Shown here: in pieces, positions 22,815 to 30,303 of the stretch
Layout of the letters: each line of letters opens with the position of its first letter
Numbering within the stretch: position 1 is the first letter of the stretch
Origin: Actinomadura sp. 7K507
GTDB lineage: Bacteria > Actinomycetota > Actinomycetes > Streptosporangiales > Streptosporangiaceae
DNA length: 33,867 bases
Assembly: GCF_004348425.1 (NCBI RefSeq)
Contig: NZ_SMKK01000089.1
Coordinates: 1-33,867, forward strand
Reading direction: 5' to 3'
Notes under the pieces: generated by a model
Database searches by the model: none
Told to the model about the DNA's origin: nothing
What the model saw: the letters and a program-made list of their open reading frames with translations, nothing else
Position numbers and translations under genes: made by a program

Positions 22815-23648
22815 TCAGGAGGTTCCGGCGAGGACCTCCCGCAGGCGGACGGCGAAACGCTGAGGATCGTCGGCGAAGCCGGTGTGGCCGCCGGGGAACA
22901 GCGTCGGCTCGATCCCGATGGCCTCGGCGAGCGTCCTGGTGGCGCGGTCGCACAGTTCGCCGGCGGAGTCCTCGCCGATGCCGGCCACGATGCGGGGCCC
23001 GACCGCGCGCAGGGCCGCGAGGTCGGGCTTCCAGTGGACGGTCTCGCGCAGCTCGTGCTCGAACCAGCGGCGTTCGTCGGCGACCTGCTGCGGGTCGCGT
23101 TCACCGCCGAACATCTGCTCCAGCGCGCCCTCCGGAAGCTGGATGTCGCTCAGCGCCATGAACTTCCGCCACGCACCCATCACGTCTCCGGCCAGGTAGG
23201 TGGCGATCATGTCGTCCGTCCTCTTGTAGAGGTCGTCGCGGTCCTCCAGCAGGTCGTCCAGCGGCGGTTCGTGCGCGATGACCCTGCGGGCCTGCTCGGG
23301 ATGGGCCTGCGCGAACGCGAGGGCGGTGCAGGCGCCGCCGCTGGAGCCGAGGACCACGGCCGGTCCGGCGTCCACCTCCGCGATCAGCCGGGACAGGTCG
23401 CCGGCGCGCAGCGGCGGTGTCGAGTCCTGCCCGGGGTCGTCGACCGGGCTGCGGCCGATGCCCCGCGGGTCCGTCGTGAGGACGGTGTGGTCCGCCGCGA
23501 GGAGGTCGGCGAGCGGCTCGAACGCCGCTGCGCCCATCGGGGCGCCGACGAGCGCCACCAGTGGCCCGCTCCCGCGCACCTCGTAGTGCAGCCGCGCGCC
23601 GGGCACGCGGAGGGTTCCGGTGGCGGGCAGGGCCGAGGCAGTCGTCAT
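22815..23648 (-). CDS. Alpha/beta hydrolase
   Basis: 277 residues. TTDPRGIGRSPVDD is the typical region after strand 4. The nucleophile elbow is GSSGGA (101-106) with Ser103. The acid is likely Asp in IGEDSAG, and the histidine is in FPGGHTGFADDP. The cap carries YKRTDDMIATYLAGDVMGAW. No signal peptide is seen, so it is a cytosolic esterase, lactonase or C-C hydrolase type with unknown substrate. GGAGGAACC before ATG 23648 supports the start. It is divergent from a second alpha/beta hydrolase, with a 10-bp inverted repeat in the shared promoter gap. Confidence 0.9.
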   Translation of the reverse strand: MTTASALPATGTLRVPGARLHYEVRGSGPLVALVGAPMGAAAFEPLADLLAADHTVLTTDPRGIGRSPVDDPGQDSTPPLRAGDLSRLIAEVDAGPAVVLGSSGGACTALAFAQAHPEQARRVIAHEPPLDDLLEDRDDLYKRTDDMIATYLAGDVMGAWRKFMALSDIQLPEGALEQMFGGERDPQQVADERRWFEHELRETVHWKPDLAALRAVGPRIVAGIGEDSAGELCDRATRTLAEAIGIEPTLFPGGHTGFADDPQRFAVRLREVLAGTS

Positions 23649-23698
23649 GGTTCCTCCAGGTGAATCGGTTCTGAGTAGTCAGACCCGCCACCTGGGAG

Positions 23699-23775
23699 GA
23701 ACTCATCGCCCGGACGCGGATCAGGTTGCGGACAGGCCCGGCAGGCCCTCCCACGCCGACGCCACCGATGAGTTC
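23699..23775. promoter_or_regulatory. Widely spaced inverted repeat between divergent hydrolase genes
   Basis: GAACTCATCG (23699-23708) recurs inverted at 23766-23775 with 57 bases between. Each arm is followed or flanked by a similar CGCC(C)GGACGC stretch. It may be two operator half-sites controlling both genes. Confidence 0.4.
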
Positions 23776-23818
23776 TCGCCGGACGCCCGGTCAGTAACGT
23801 GAACGGAAGGGGTACCCC

Positions 23819-24622
23819 ATGACGAGTTACGTGACATCGGTGGACGGGACGCGGATCGCCTTCGACACCGCCGGCCAGGGCCCGGCGGTGGTCGTGGTCG
23901 GAGGCATGTTCTGCGCCCGCCCGGCGACCCGGGCCCTGGCCGAGCGGCTCGCCGGGCGATTCTCGGTGCTCAATTACGACCGGCGCGGCCGGGGCGACAG
24001 CGGCGACACGCCCCCGTACGCCGTGGAAAGGGAGATCGAGGACCTCGGCGCGCTGATCGCCGGGGCCGGAGGCTCGGCGGCGGTGTACGGCCACTCGTCC
24101 GGCGCGGGCCTCGCTCTGGAGGCGGCCGCCGCTGGACTGCCGATCACCGCGCTCGTCCTCCACGAACCGCCCTACGGCCCCGACGGCGAGGACGACCGGC
24201 AGTCCGCACGGGATCTCGCCGAAGGCGTCCAGGCGGCCATCAAGGACGACCGCCGCGCCGACGCCATCAAGATGTTCCTGGCGGCCTCCGGCATGCCGCC
24301 GGAGATGGCCGAGGCGGCGAGCGGCAACCCGGACATGCTGGCGATTGCCCCGACCATGCCCTACGACTTCGAGGTCATGGGAGACACCGCCCGCGGCGGC
24401 GTGATCCCGGCCGGCCTCGTCCGGAGCATCACCGTTCCGACCCTGGTCATGGCGGGCGGGGCGAGCCCGGACTTCTTCCGTGACACCGCCGAACGCCTCA
24501 TCGCCCTGCTGCCCGACGGACGCGGCACCGTACTGGAGGGCCAGGACCACGGCGCGCCCGCCGACGCCGTCGCCCCCGCCGTCTCGTCGTTCCTCGGCGA
24601 CGCGTCGGCGCACCCGCGATGA
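23819..24622 (+). CDS. Alpha/beta hydrolase
   Basis: 267 residues. SVDGTRIAFDTAGQGPAVVV starts the core. NYDRRGRGDSGDTPPY is the post-strand-4 motif. The nucleophile is Ser93 in GHSSGAG, and the acid lies near MAGGASPDFF (Asp). The histidine is in EGQDHGAPADA. GGAAGGGG precedes ATG 23819 by a good distance. Close in type to actinobacterial hydrolases that sit beside the other hydrolase family, but the two share little text, so they are not a recent duplication. Substrate unknown. Confidence 0.92.
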   Translation: MTSYVTSVDGTRIAFDTAGQGPAVVVVGGMFCARPATRALAERLAGRFSVLNYDRRGRGDSGDTPPYAVEREIEDLGALIAGAGGSAAVYGHSSGAGLALEAAAAGLPITALVLHEPPYGPDGEDDRQSARDLAEGVQAAIKDDRRADAIKMFLAASGMPPEMAEAASGNPDMLAIAPTMPYDFEVMGDTARGGVIPAGLVRSITVPTLVMAGGASPDFFRDTAERLIALLPDGRGTVLEGQDHGAPADAVAPAVSSFLGDASAHPR

Positions 24623-24643
24623 GCAACTACCGGCCGGTGGCGG

Positions 24644-24940
24644 TCACAGCGTTTCGTCGCGCATGACGTCCAGGTTCATGAACCGCGGCCCGTTGGTGCA
24701 CCGAGCCTGGATCTCCGAGGCGATATGCCGTGTCTCCGCCAGCTCGTTGTTGCGCATTGCCGCCTCGTAGGACGGGAATTCGACGATGTCAACGAAGTGG
24801 TCCGGGTTCTCGCGGTCCCGGGCGTGCACTTCGTGCGACGCCGTCCGCTTGCCCTCGGTCGCGGTCGCCCACTCGTCGAACAGCGCGTCCAGCTCGTCCG
24901 GGCGGTCGGTCTCGTACTCGATGATCTGCACGAAAGTCAT
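24644..24940 (-). CDS. Small ABM-like (dimeric alpha/beta barrel) protein
   Basis: 98 residues, MTFVQIIEYETDRPDELDAL ... HEVHARDRENPDHFVDIVEF ... SYEAAMRNNELAETRHIA. The spacing of beta strand, helix, strand and the FVDIVEF...S-Y-E-A-A pattern is that of antibiotic-biosynthesis-monooxygenase-type ferredoxin-like folds. Such proteins bind haem, flavin or polyketides, or only dimerise. The ATG at 24940 is preferred to GTG 24949; AGGGGTGGGG just upstream overlaps the stop of the DUF1059 gene. Operon: DUF1059 gene first, then this. Confidence 0.8.
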   Translation of the reverse strand: MTFVQIIEYETDRPDELDALFDEWATATEGKRTASHEVHARDRENPDHFVDIVEFPSYEAAMRNNELAETRHIASEIQARCTNGPRFMNLDVMRDETL

Positions 24941-24951
24941 ATGCCCCACCC

Positions 24952-25143
24952 CTACCGGACGCTCAGCTGCTCGTCCTTGAGCGTCCTGCGGACCTCTTGG
25001 CGCAGTTCAGGGCTGTCGGTGTGCCCGTGCACCGAGGCCGCGTGCTCGGCGGCGGCGCGGACGACCTCGTCCTCCTCGCCGCTAATGGTCAGCGTGCATC
25101 CTGACTCGCTCGGCATCTCCCGGCAGTCGGCCACTTTGCGCAT
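24952..25143 (-). CDS. DUF1059 protein
   Basis: 63 residues. MRKVADCREMPSESGCTLTI, then GEEDEVVRAAAEHAASVHGH and TLKDEQL, is the DUF1059 family in full. Two cysteines (CREMPSESGC) and a conserved His pair (AEHAASVHGH) are characteristic; a metal role has been suggested only by this pattern. Excellent ribosome binding site GGAGGAG before ATG 25143; a longer frame starting at 25224 has none. It is followed 8 bases (stop codon to the next GTG) or 11 bases later by the ABM-like gene. Confidence 0.88.
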   Translation of the reverse strand: MRKVADCREMPSESGCTLTISGEEDEVVRAAAEHAASVHGHTDSPELRQEVRRTLKDEQLSVR

Positions 25144-25211
25144 CGTGACTCCTCCCTCGGCCGGCCCTGCGGGCCGCCCCGGGTAATCAATCCCGTCACA
25201 TCGCCAGATAA

Positions 25212-25237
25212 GTGGCACTTCCATCGTGGCACGTGCC
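25212..25237. repeat. Short direct repeat and palindrome upstream of the DUF1059 gene
   Basis: GTGGCAC occurs at 25212-25218 and 25226-25232, and the palindrome GGCACGTGCC at 25228-25237 overlaps the second. Position fits an operator for the DUF1059 pair, but the pattern is short. The rest of the gap 25144-25322 shows nothing I can name. Confidence 0.3.
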
Positions 25238-25322
25238 CAGGTCAGAGAGAAGCTCGGCGACGCCCGTCCTGGTCAAACTCCAGTCACGACCCCATTGCCG
25301 CCCGTGGGCCGACCCGGTTGAC

Positions 25323-25664
25323 CTAGGCGCCGGCCAGCCCGACGTGGGCGCCCACGTCCTCGTCCTGGGCGGCGTTCAGAACGGCGTCCAGAAGCCCGGG
25401 GAACCGGGACTCCAGGTCGTCGCGGCGCAGCTCGACGTAGCAGCGGGTGCCCTCCTGCCGGGTCCGCGTGACCCCGGCATCGCGCAGGACCCGCAGATGG
25501 TGGCTGAGCGTCGACTTGGCCACCGGGGCCCGCAGCTCACCCCACCCTCGCTCCCGCCCGTCCGCGAGCACGCGCACCAGGCCCACCCGGATCGGGTCGC
25601 TGAGCGCCCCCATCACGGAGATGAGGCCGATCTCGTCCAGATCGGGGTGGTGTGCCTGCTTCAT
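25323..25664 (-). CDS. ArsR-type winged-helix regulator
   Basis: 113 residues. GALSDPIRVGLVRVLADG is the first DNA-binding-domain helix, and VAKSTLSHHLRVLRDAGVTR the recognition helix. The wing is RTRQEGTRCYVELRRDDLES. No ArsR metal box (CxC) is seen, so it is more like metal-independent ligand sensors. It is divergent from an SDR gene with 55 bases between starts; the palindrome at 25681-25705 lies in that gap. It probably represses both genes and is released by a substrate of the reductase. Confidence 0.92.
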   Translation of the reverse strand: MKQAHHPDLDEIGLISVMGALSDPIRVGLVRVLADGRERGWGELRAPVAKSTLSHHLRVLRDAGVTRTRQEGTRCYVELRRDDLESRFPGLLDAVLNAAQDEDVGAHVGLAGA

Positions 25665-25680
25665 ACCTGCATGCTACTTT

Positions 25681-25705
25681 GTTCGATGTTCGTCAATCAT
25701 CGAAC
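25681..25705. promoter_or_regulatory. Operator palindrome between ArsR and SDR genes
   Basis: GTTCGATG (25681-25688) and CATCGAAC (25698-25705) form an exact 8-bp inverted repeat with a 9-base centre. It lies 15 bases before the SDR ATG and 17 before the ArsR ATG. Confidence 0.6.
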
Positions 25706-25719
25706 TAAGGAGGGTGGTC

Positions 25720-26466
25720 ATGGACTTCACCGGCAGGACCGTCGTCGTCACCGGCGCGGGCTCGGGCATCGGACGCGCCGTCTCCCGGCTCTTCGCCGAC
25801 GCCGGAGCCCGCGTCCTGGGCGTCGGACGGCGTGCGGCGGCCCTCGAGGAGACCGCCGCCGACCACCCCGGAATCGCCGCCCATCCCGCTGACCTGCGCG
25901 CCCCTGGAACAGCGCGCGAAGTGATCGACGCGGCGACCGGCCGTTGGGGACGCCTGGACGTCCTGGTCAACAACGCCGGAGCAACCAGGATGATGCCGCT
26001 GGGCGAAACCACGGCGGAAGGCATCGCCGACCTCTTCGACCTGAACGTCACGGCGCCGAGCCTGCTCTCCAGTGCCGCCCTGCCGCACCTGCGCCAGGTC
26101 GAGGGCGCGATCGTCAACGTCTCCAGCACCTACGGCCACCGCCCGCTGCCCGGCGCGGCCCACTACGCGGCGTCCAAGGCCGCGCTCGAACACCTCACCC
26201 GCAGTTGGGCCGTGGAACTGGCCGCCGACGGCATCCGCGTCAACGCCCTGGCCCCCGGCCCGACCGAAAGCGAAGCCCTGACCGCCGCCGGCCTCCCGGA
26301 CGCCGTCGTCGACCAGATCAAGCAGGACGAGGCCGCACGCATCCCCCTCGGCCGCCGAGGCGACCCCGAAGAGATCGCGACCTGGATCCTCCGCCTGGCC
26401 GACCCGCAGACCACCTGGCTCACCGGCCAGACCCTCACCCTCGACGGCGGCCTCGAACTCACCTAG
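25720..26466 (+). CDS. Short-chain dehydrogenase/reductase (classical SDR)
   Basis: 248 residues. The cofactor motif TGAGSGIG is at 11-18 and NNAG at 84-87. The catalytic pattern is Ser135/136 (NVSSTYGH), Tyr149 and Lys153 (HYAASKAAL). RVNALAPGPTESEAL and LTGQTLTLDGGLELT close the fold. Arg38 (GVGRR) after the second strand suggests NADP(H). AGGAGGGTGG precedes the ATG at 25720. It oxidises or reduces an alcohol/ketone of unknown identity and is probably the target of the adjacent ArsR repressor. Confidence 0.94.
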   Translation: MDFTGRTVVVTGAGSGIGRAVSRLFADAGARVLGVGRRAAALEETAADHPGIAAHPADLRAPGTAREVIDAATGRWGRLDVLVNNAGATRMMPLGETTAEGIADLFDLNVTAPSLLSSAALPHLRQVEGAIVNVSSTYGHRPLPGAAHYAASKAALEHLTRSWAVELAADGIRVNALAPGPTESEALTAAGLPDAVVDQIKQDEAARIPLGRRGDPEEIATWILRLADPQTTWLTGQTLTLDGGLELT

Positions 26467-26588
26467 AGCGCCGCCCGCTGCTCCCGTCCCAGGGGGCACG
26501 CCAGCGTCCTAAGTGGCGCGAACCGGCCATATGAGCGGGTGTGCCGGGTTTTATCTAGTCGATCTTGGGATAGGCAGTACCTAACTAC

Positions 26589-26609
26589 TTGCCAGCAAAT
26601 GGCGGCAAG
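26589..26609. repeat. Inverted repeat upstream of the secreted-protein gene
   Basis: CTTGCC (26589-26594) and GGCAAG (26604-26609) flank a 9-base centre in a locally AT-richer stretch 40-60 bases before ATG 26646. Operator or small hairpin; the stem is short. Confidence 0.3.
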
Positions 26610-26645
26610 ATTGTCGCAGGGATCGCCTAACCCCCGGGAGCCTTC

Positions 26646-27752
26646 ATGGCAGGACGACGAGTTCTCCGCTTCGCCGCTTGGGCCGCCGCCTTCTCAGGCC
26701 TGCTGCTCACCCCCGCTGCCGCCGCCGCGGCACCCCCGCAATGGGAGAACGTGCCCACCCCGCCCCTCGACGGCCTCGCCGTGCTGACCGAGGTCGCGGC
26801 AGGCGGGCCGCGGGCGGCGTGGGTGGCCGGGCTGGAGGACGCGACATCGAGTGGGACGCCCGTCATGCTGGCCTGGAACGGTCGGCAGTGGCAACGCCAG
26901 GCACTGCCGCCAGGCACGGGTAATGTCGTCGACCTGGCCGCTGCCGGACCGCGGAACGCCTGGGGCATCTATCTGAACGCCGACGGCTCACCCGCACTCC
27001 ATTGGGACGGCACCAAGTGGCGCAGCGTCGGTTACCCGGCCGGGGTCACTCCCACTCAGCCATCCCCCTTGACCACATACCTGGAGATCGTCTCGGCGGC
27101 GCCCCGCGGACCGGCCTGGTCGGTCGGATACGACTCACAGGCGAAGGAGGCCGTCGCCCTGCGCTACAAGAAGGGCCGATGGACGCGCCAGAAGACTCCG
27201 GTTCCCATGGTCAACGCCTCCACCGTCGCCGTCCGGTCGGCGAAGGACGTCTGGATCGCCTGCACCTGCGACATCCCGGGGACCGGCCCGACCCAGGCCA
27301 TGCTGCATTGGGACGGCACCGAGTGGAGCACGATCCGGTATCCGTCCAAGGAGGACACGTACATCGCGAAGATCGTGCCGGTCTCGGCCACGAGCGTCTG
27401 GGCCTACCGTGCGAGCAGCAGCTTCGCGCCGACGCCTGAGCTCATGCACTGGGACGGGACGAGCTGGACGTCGACGACGATCCCGGTAAGCCAGGAGCCC
27501 GGCGTCTACCACCACCCAACGCTCGCCGACGACGGCGACGAAGGCGTGTGGGTCTCGGCGAGCACGTACCAGGACGACAAGAGCTACCTGCACTACAGCG
27601 GCGGCCGCTGGACCGCCGAGAGCGGCGCGGAACGCCCCGGCATCTCCACCTGGGTCTACGACCTGGCCCGAGTGCCCGGAACCCGCTCGATCTGGTCGAC
27701 CGGCATGGCCGATCCCCTCGGAGGCCCCCACCTCATCGAGCGCCGCCGCTGA
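26646..27752 (+). CDS. Secreted repeat protein, likely beta-propeller
   Basis: 368 residues. The N-terminus (MAGRRVLRFAAWAAAFSGLL, then an alanine-rich stretch) is a signal peptide, with cleavage likely near AAA-AP at about 28. The mature part has repeated units ending in a (W)-x-G-x-x-W turn: AWNGRQW, HWDGTKW, YKKGRW, HWDGTEW, HWDGTSW and YSGGRW. Each is about 45-55 residues apart and preceded by an S/A-x-D/N-V/A-W strand such as RNAWGI and KDVWIA. That periodicity suggests six or seven propeller blades. No catalytic motif is seen, so it may bind sugar, protein or cell wall. GGGAG precedes the ATG. Family name not recognised. Confidence 0.85.
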   Translation: MAGRRVLRFAAWAAAFSGLLLTPAAAAAAPPQWENVPTPPLDGLAVLTEVAAGGPRAAWVAGLEDATSSGTPVMLAWNGRQWQRQALPPGTGNVVDLAAAGPRNAWGIYLNADGSPALHWDGTKWRSVGYPAGVTPTQPSPLTTYLEIVSAAPRGPAWSVGYDSQAKEAVALRYKKGRWTRQKTPVPMVNASTVAVRSAKDVWIACTCDIPGTGPTQAMLHWDGTEWSTIRYPSKEDTYIAKIVPVSATSVWAYRASSSFAPTPELMHWDGTSWTSTTIPVSQEPGVYHHPTLADDGDEGVWVSASTYQDDKSYLHYSGGRWTAESGAERPGISTWVYDLARVPGTRSIWSTGMADPLGGPHLIERRR

Positions 27753-27767
27753 CCGCCAGGCGTAAAG

Positions 27768-27832
27768 ATGCAACCATTGGTTGCGCAACCGCGAGGCCAT
27801 GGGCTAGCGTGATGCGCAACCAATGGTTGCAT
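27768..27832. promoter_or_regulatory. Twin palindromic operators around the SRPBCC-ArsR promoter
   Basis: GCAACCATTGGTTGC (27770-27784) and GCAACCAATGGTTGC (27816-27830) are each palindromic. With flanks, 27768-27787 is the exact inverted copy of 27813-27832. Between them lies a candidate promoter, TTGCGC (27781-27786), 17-18 bases, then CTAGCG/TAGCGT (27804-27810). Centres are 46 bases apart. Likely binding sites of the ArsR protein encoded at 28297. Confidence 0.7.
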
Positions 27833-27847
27833 ATGGAGGTCGAGGGC

Positions 27848-28300
27848 ATGGAGTACGGAAGCATCGAGCGCGAGATCCACGTCGACGCCTCACCGGAGGT
27901 GGTCTTCAAGGTGGTCAGCCGCCCGGAACACATCTCGCAGTGGTGGAGCGACGACGCCGACTTCGAAGCGACTCCCGGCGCTGCCGGTGAACTCGTCTGG
28001 GGCGACAGGGCGGATGTCGCCCCCATCGTCGTGGTGAAGGCCGAGCCGCCCCGCTTGTTCTCGTTCCGCTGGTGCCATGCCGGCGGCGAGATCGACGACT
28101 CCGCCGACTCGCTGCTGGTCACCTTCGAGCTCACTCCGTCCGGCACGGGCACGACGGTCCGGCTCACCGAGACCGGGTTCCGGGAGATGGGCTGGCAGGC
28201 CGCCAAACTGGCCGAGCAGCACCGCGAACACGTCGACGGCTGGGACGCCGCGGTTCTCGGGCTCGGGGAGTACCTCACGCGACTGGTGGCGACCCCATGA
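27848..28300 (+). CDS. SRPBCC / AHSA1-like protein
   Basis: 150 residues. IEREIHVDASPEVVFKVVSR opens the helix-grip fold, followed by ISQWWSDDADFEATPGAAGE, then FSFRWCHAGG and TTVRLTETGFREMGW; a long C-terminal helix closes it (EHVDGWDAAVLGLGEYLTRL). This is the AHSA1/CalC-like START-domain group, which holds small hydrophobic ligands in a central cavity. In operons with ArsR regulators it is commonly the regulated partner, of unproven activity. ATG 27848 follows GGAGG and GAGGG; an upstream ATG at 27812 would begin inside the operator and is less likely. The next gene overlaps by ATGA. Confidence 0.88.
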   Translation: MEYGSIEREIHVDASPEVVFKVVSRPEHISQWWSDDADFEATPGAAGELVWGDRADVAPIVVVKAEPPRLFSFRWCHAGGEIDDSADSLLVTFELTPSGTGTTVRLTETGFREMGWQAAKLAEQHREHVDGWDAAVLGLGEYLTRLVATP

Positions 28301-28647
28301 CCGTCGACGTCGACGACGACCTGTGGTCCGCGGTAGGGGATCCGACCCGCAGGCGGATGCTCGACCTGCTCCTCGTGGACGGCAGCGGCACCGCCACCAG
28401 CCTCAGCGAGCAACTGCCCGTGACACGCCAGGCGACCGCGAAGCATCTCGGCGTCCTCGACCGCGCCGGCCTGGTGCACGCCTCGAATGCCGGACGGGAG
28501 AGGAGGTATCGGGTGGACGAGGCGCAACTCGCTCGCGCGGTCGCCCAGTTGTCCTCGGTCGGAACAACGTGGGACGGCAGGCTCCAGCGCATCAAGCGAA
28601 TCGCCGAGTCACTCCAACACGACCAAGCGGTGACGGACCCACCCTGA
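28297..28647 (+). CDS. ArsR-type winged-helix regulator
   Basis: 116 residues. DLWSAVGDPTRRRMLDLLLV is the first helix pair, and LPVTRQATAKHLGVLDRAGL the recognition helix. The wing is GRERRYRVDEAQ, then a C-terminal helix DGRLQRIKRIAESL. No metal-binding cysteines are present. Its ATG overlaps the SRPBCC stop codon (ATGA), so both are made together. It is the natural candidate to bind the two palindromes upstream, giving autoregulation. Same fold as, but different in text from, the ArsR at 25323. Confidence 0.92.
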   Translation: MTVDVDDDLWSAVGDPTRRRMLDLLLVDGSGTATSLSEQLPVTRQATAKHLGVLDRAGLVHASNAGRERRYRVDEAQLARAVAQLSSVGTTWDGRLQRIKRIAESLQHDQAVTDPP

Positions 28648-28649
28648 AA

Positions 28650-29222
28650 TCAGGTTCGGAAGCCGTCGAGGGTGAACTTCAGTAGGCGCTCGCCCTGCGG
28701 GGCGGAGCTCTGCTCGCTCACCCACGCCGCCGCGTTGACCAGGGCGTACAGGTCCATGGCGGTGACGTCCGGACGCACTTCACCGGCATCCCGCGCGCGT
28801 GCGACCAGGGCGTCACCGGCGGCGAGCACCGCCTGGCACGCCGCGTGCAGTTCCGAGGTCTCGTCCTCGATGGCCTGAAGGAAAGCGGTGCCCACCCCCC
28901 GGTAGAGCGCCGCGTGGACCGTGGCCGCCTGCGCCCAATCGGTGAGGCCGCCGAAAGGTGAGGGGTGGGCGAGGAGTTCTTCGCCGGCGGTGGCCAGCGC
29001 TCGCATCCTGTCGCCCAGCAGTGCCTCGAGCAGTGCGCGCCGGGTGGGGAAGTGGCCGTAGAGCGTGCCGTTGGCCACCCCGGCCCGGCGCGCGATCTGC
29101 TCCAGCGAGAAGTCCGTGCCGTGCTCGGCGAACGCGGACGCGGCCTCGGTGAGCAGCCGTTCGTAGTTGCGTCGTGCGTCCGCACGCATGGGGCGGCGGC
29201 GTGCGGGCGTGCCGGTGTCCAT
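28650..29222 (-). CDS. TetR family transcriptional regulator
   Basis: 190 residues. The N-terminal DNA-binding domain RRNYERLLTEAASAFAEHGT, FSLEQIARRAGVANGTLYGH and FPTRRALLEALLGDRM is standard TetR (about residues 17-65). A divergent ligand domain follows (VHAALYRGVGTAFLQAIEDE). The stop lies 3 bases from the end of the convergent ArsR gene. Divergent from the NmrA-like reductase; two similar 11-bp sites in the 85-base gap would be its operators. The ligand is unknown. Confidence 0.93.
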   Translation of the reverse strand: MDTGTPARRRPMRADARRNYERLLTEAASAFAEHGTDFSLEQIARRAGVANGTLYGHFPTRRALLEALLGDRMRALATAGEELLAHPSPFGGLTDWAQAATVHAALYRGVGTAFLQAIEDETSELHAACQAVLAAGDALVARARDAGEVRPDVTAMDLYALVNAAAWVSEQSSAPQGERLLKFTLDGFRT

Positions 29223-29240
29223 GAGCGACCCCCGTTTGAA

Positions 29241-29286
29241 TAAGTTGAGACTATCTCGATATATTTCTCGGGACAGTCTCAGCTTA
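29241..29286. promoter_or_regulatory. TetR operator region between TetR and NmrA-like genes
   Basis: TAAGTTGAGACT (29241-29252) and AGTCTCAGCTTA (29275-29286) are inverted with one mismatch. Within them GAGACTATCTC (29247-29257) and the inverted GAGACTGTCCC (29270-29280) look like two related 11-bp sites, centred 23 bases apart. Confidence 0.6.
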
Positions 29287-29307
29287 CTGGTTCACGGAGG
29301 TCCCGCC

Positions 29308-30225
29308 ATGCCCGACGAGCACACCCCCACAGGCGCCGGGAAGGGAGCCGGCAGAACCGTTCTCGTGACCGGCGCGACCGGTCGGCAGGGCGGTGCAACC
29401 GCCGCCCGCCTGCTGGACGACGGCTGGCGGGTCCGCGCCCTGGTCCGCGATCCCGCCTCACCCGCGGCTCGCGGCCTGGCCGCGGCGGGGGCCGAACCGC
29501 ATCGCGGCGACCTGGACGATCCCGAGGGTCTCAAAGCCGCCATGACCGGCGTTCACGGTGTCTTCGCCGTCACACCGGACGACCTCGACGGGCGGCGGGA
29601 GGTCCGGCGCGGCCGGAACCTGGCCGACGCCGCGGCGGCCGCCGGCATCGGCCATCTGGTCTTCGCCTCCGTCGGCGGCGCCGAACGGGGCACCGGCGTC
29701 CCCTACTGGGAGACCAAGTGGGTCATCGAACAGCACATCGCCGCCCTCGGGCTGCCGGCGACCGTCCTGCGGCCCGTGCGGTTCATGGAGAACCACACCA
29801 TCCCCGGCCTGCCGCTCGGCGGCATCTCCCCGGACGGCGTCCTGCGCCACCTCTTCCCTCCGGACGCCCCCGTGCAACTGGTCGCCGTGACCGACATCGG
29901 TGCGTTCGCCGCCCTCGCCTTCGCCGACCCCGCCGCCTATTTGGGCCAAGCGCTGGAACTGGCCGGTGACGAGCTGACCCCTGATGCCACCGTGCGGCTG
30001 ATCGGCAAGCACCTCGGAAGGCGGATGACCTACCAGCAGGTCACCGACGAGGAGGGGGACCTGCTCAAGGAAGGCGCACGCGCCATCACCGATCCACGTG
30101 GCGTCTGGCGTGCCGACGTGCCTGAACTGCGCCGCCGCCATCCGGGCATGCTTGATCTCCCCACCTGGCTGGACCGGGGCGGTGCCGCCGCCATCGCCGC
30201 GATTCTCGAAAGTCCGAAATCTTGA
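29308..30225 (+). CDS. NmrA-like NAD(P)-binding oxidoreductase
   Basis: 305 residues. VLVTGATGRQGGATAARLL carries the GxxGxxG nucleotide motif (about residues 19-37). RALVRDP, then RGDLDDPEGL and GVFAVTPDDL follow, as in the NmrA/HSCARG group. FASVGGAERGTGVPYWETKW and LRPVRFMEN place the substrate pocket; no Tyr-x3-Lys pair is seen, so it may be a redox sensor or a non-classical reductase. GGAGG lies 9 bases before ATG 29308. Divergent from TetR, the likely repressor. A second NmrA-like gene lies 0.5 kb downstream on the other strand. Confidence 0.9.
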   Translation: MPDEHTPTGAGKGAGRTVLVTGATGRQGGATAARLLDDGWRVRALVRDPASPAARGLAAAGAEPHRGDLDDPEGLKAAMTGVHGVFAVTPDDLDGRREVRRGRNLADAAAAAGIGHLVFASVGGAERGTGVPYWETKWVIEQHIAALGLPATVLRPVRFMENHTIPGLPLGGISPDGVLRHLFPPDAPVQLVAVTDIGAFAALAFADPAAYLGQALELAGDELTPDATVRLIGKHLGRRMTYQQVTDEEGDLLKEGARAITDPRGVWRADVPELRRRHPGMLDLPTWLDRGGAAAIAAILESPKS

Positions 30226-30303
30226 GGGCGCGGGGCCTGCCTCGCGCTGATCCGTGGACGCTTTCGTGACCTGGCAGCCGCATCTCGCCCCCGCCCGGCT
30301 CGC

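Noticed and set aside
22815..24622. The two neighbouring alpha/beta hydrolases as a recent duplication
   Set aside because: Their text differs throughout except for general fold motifs.
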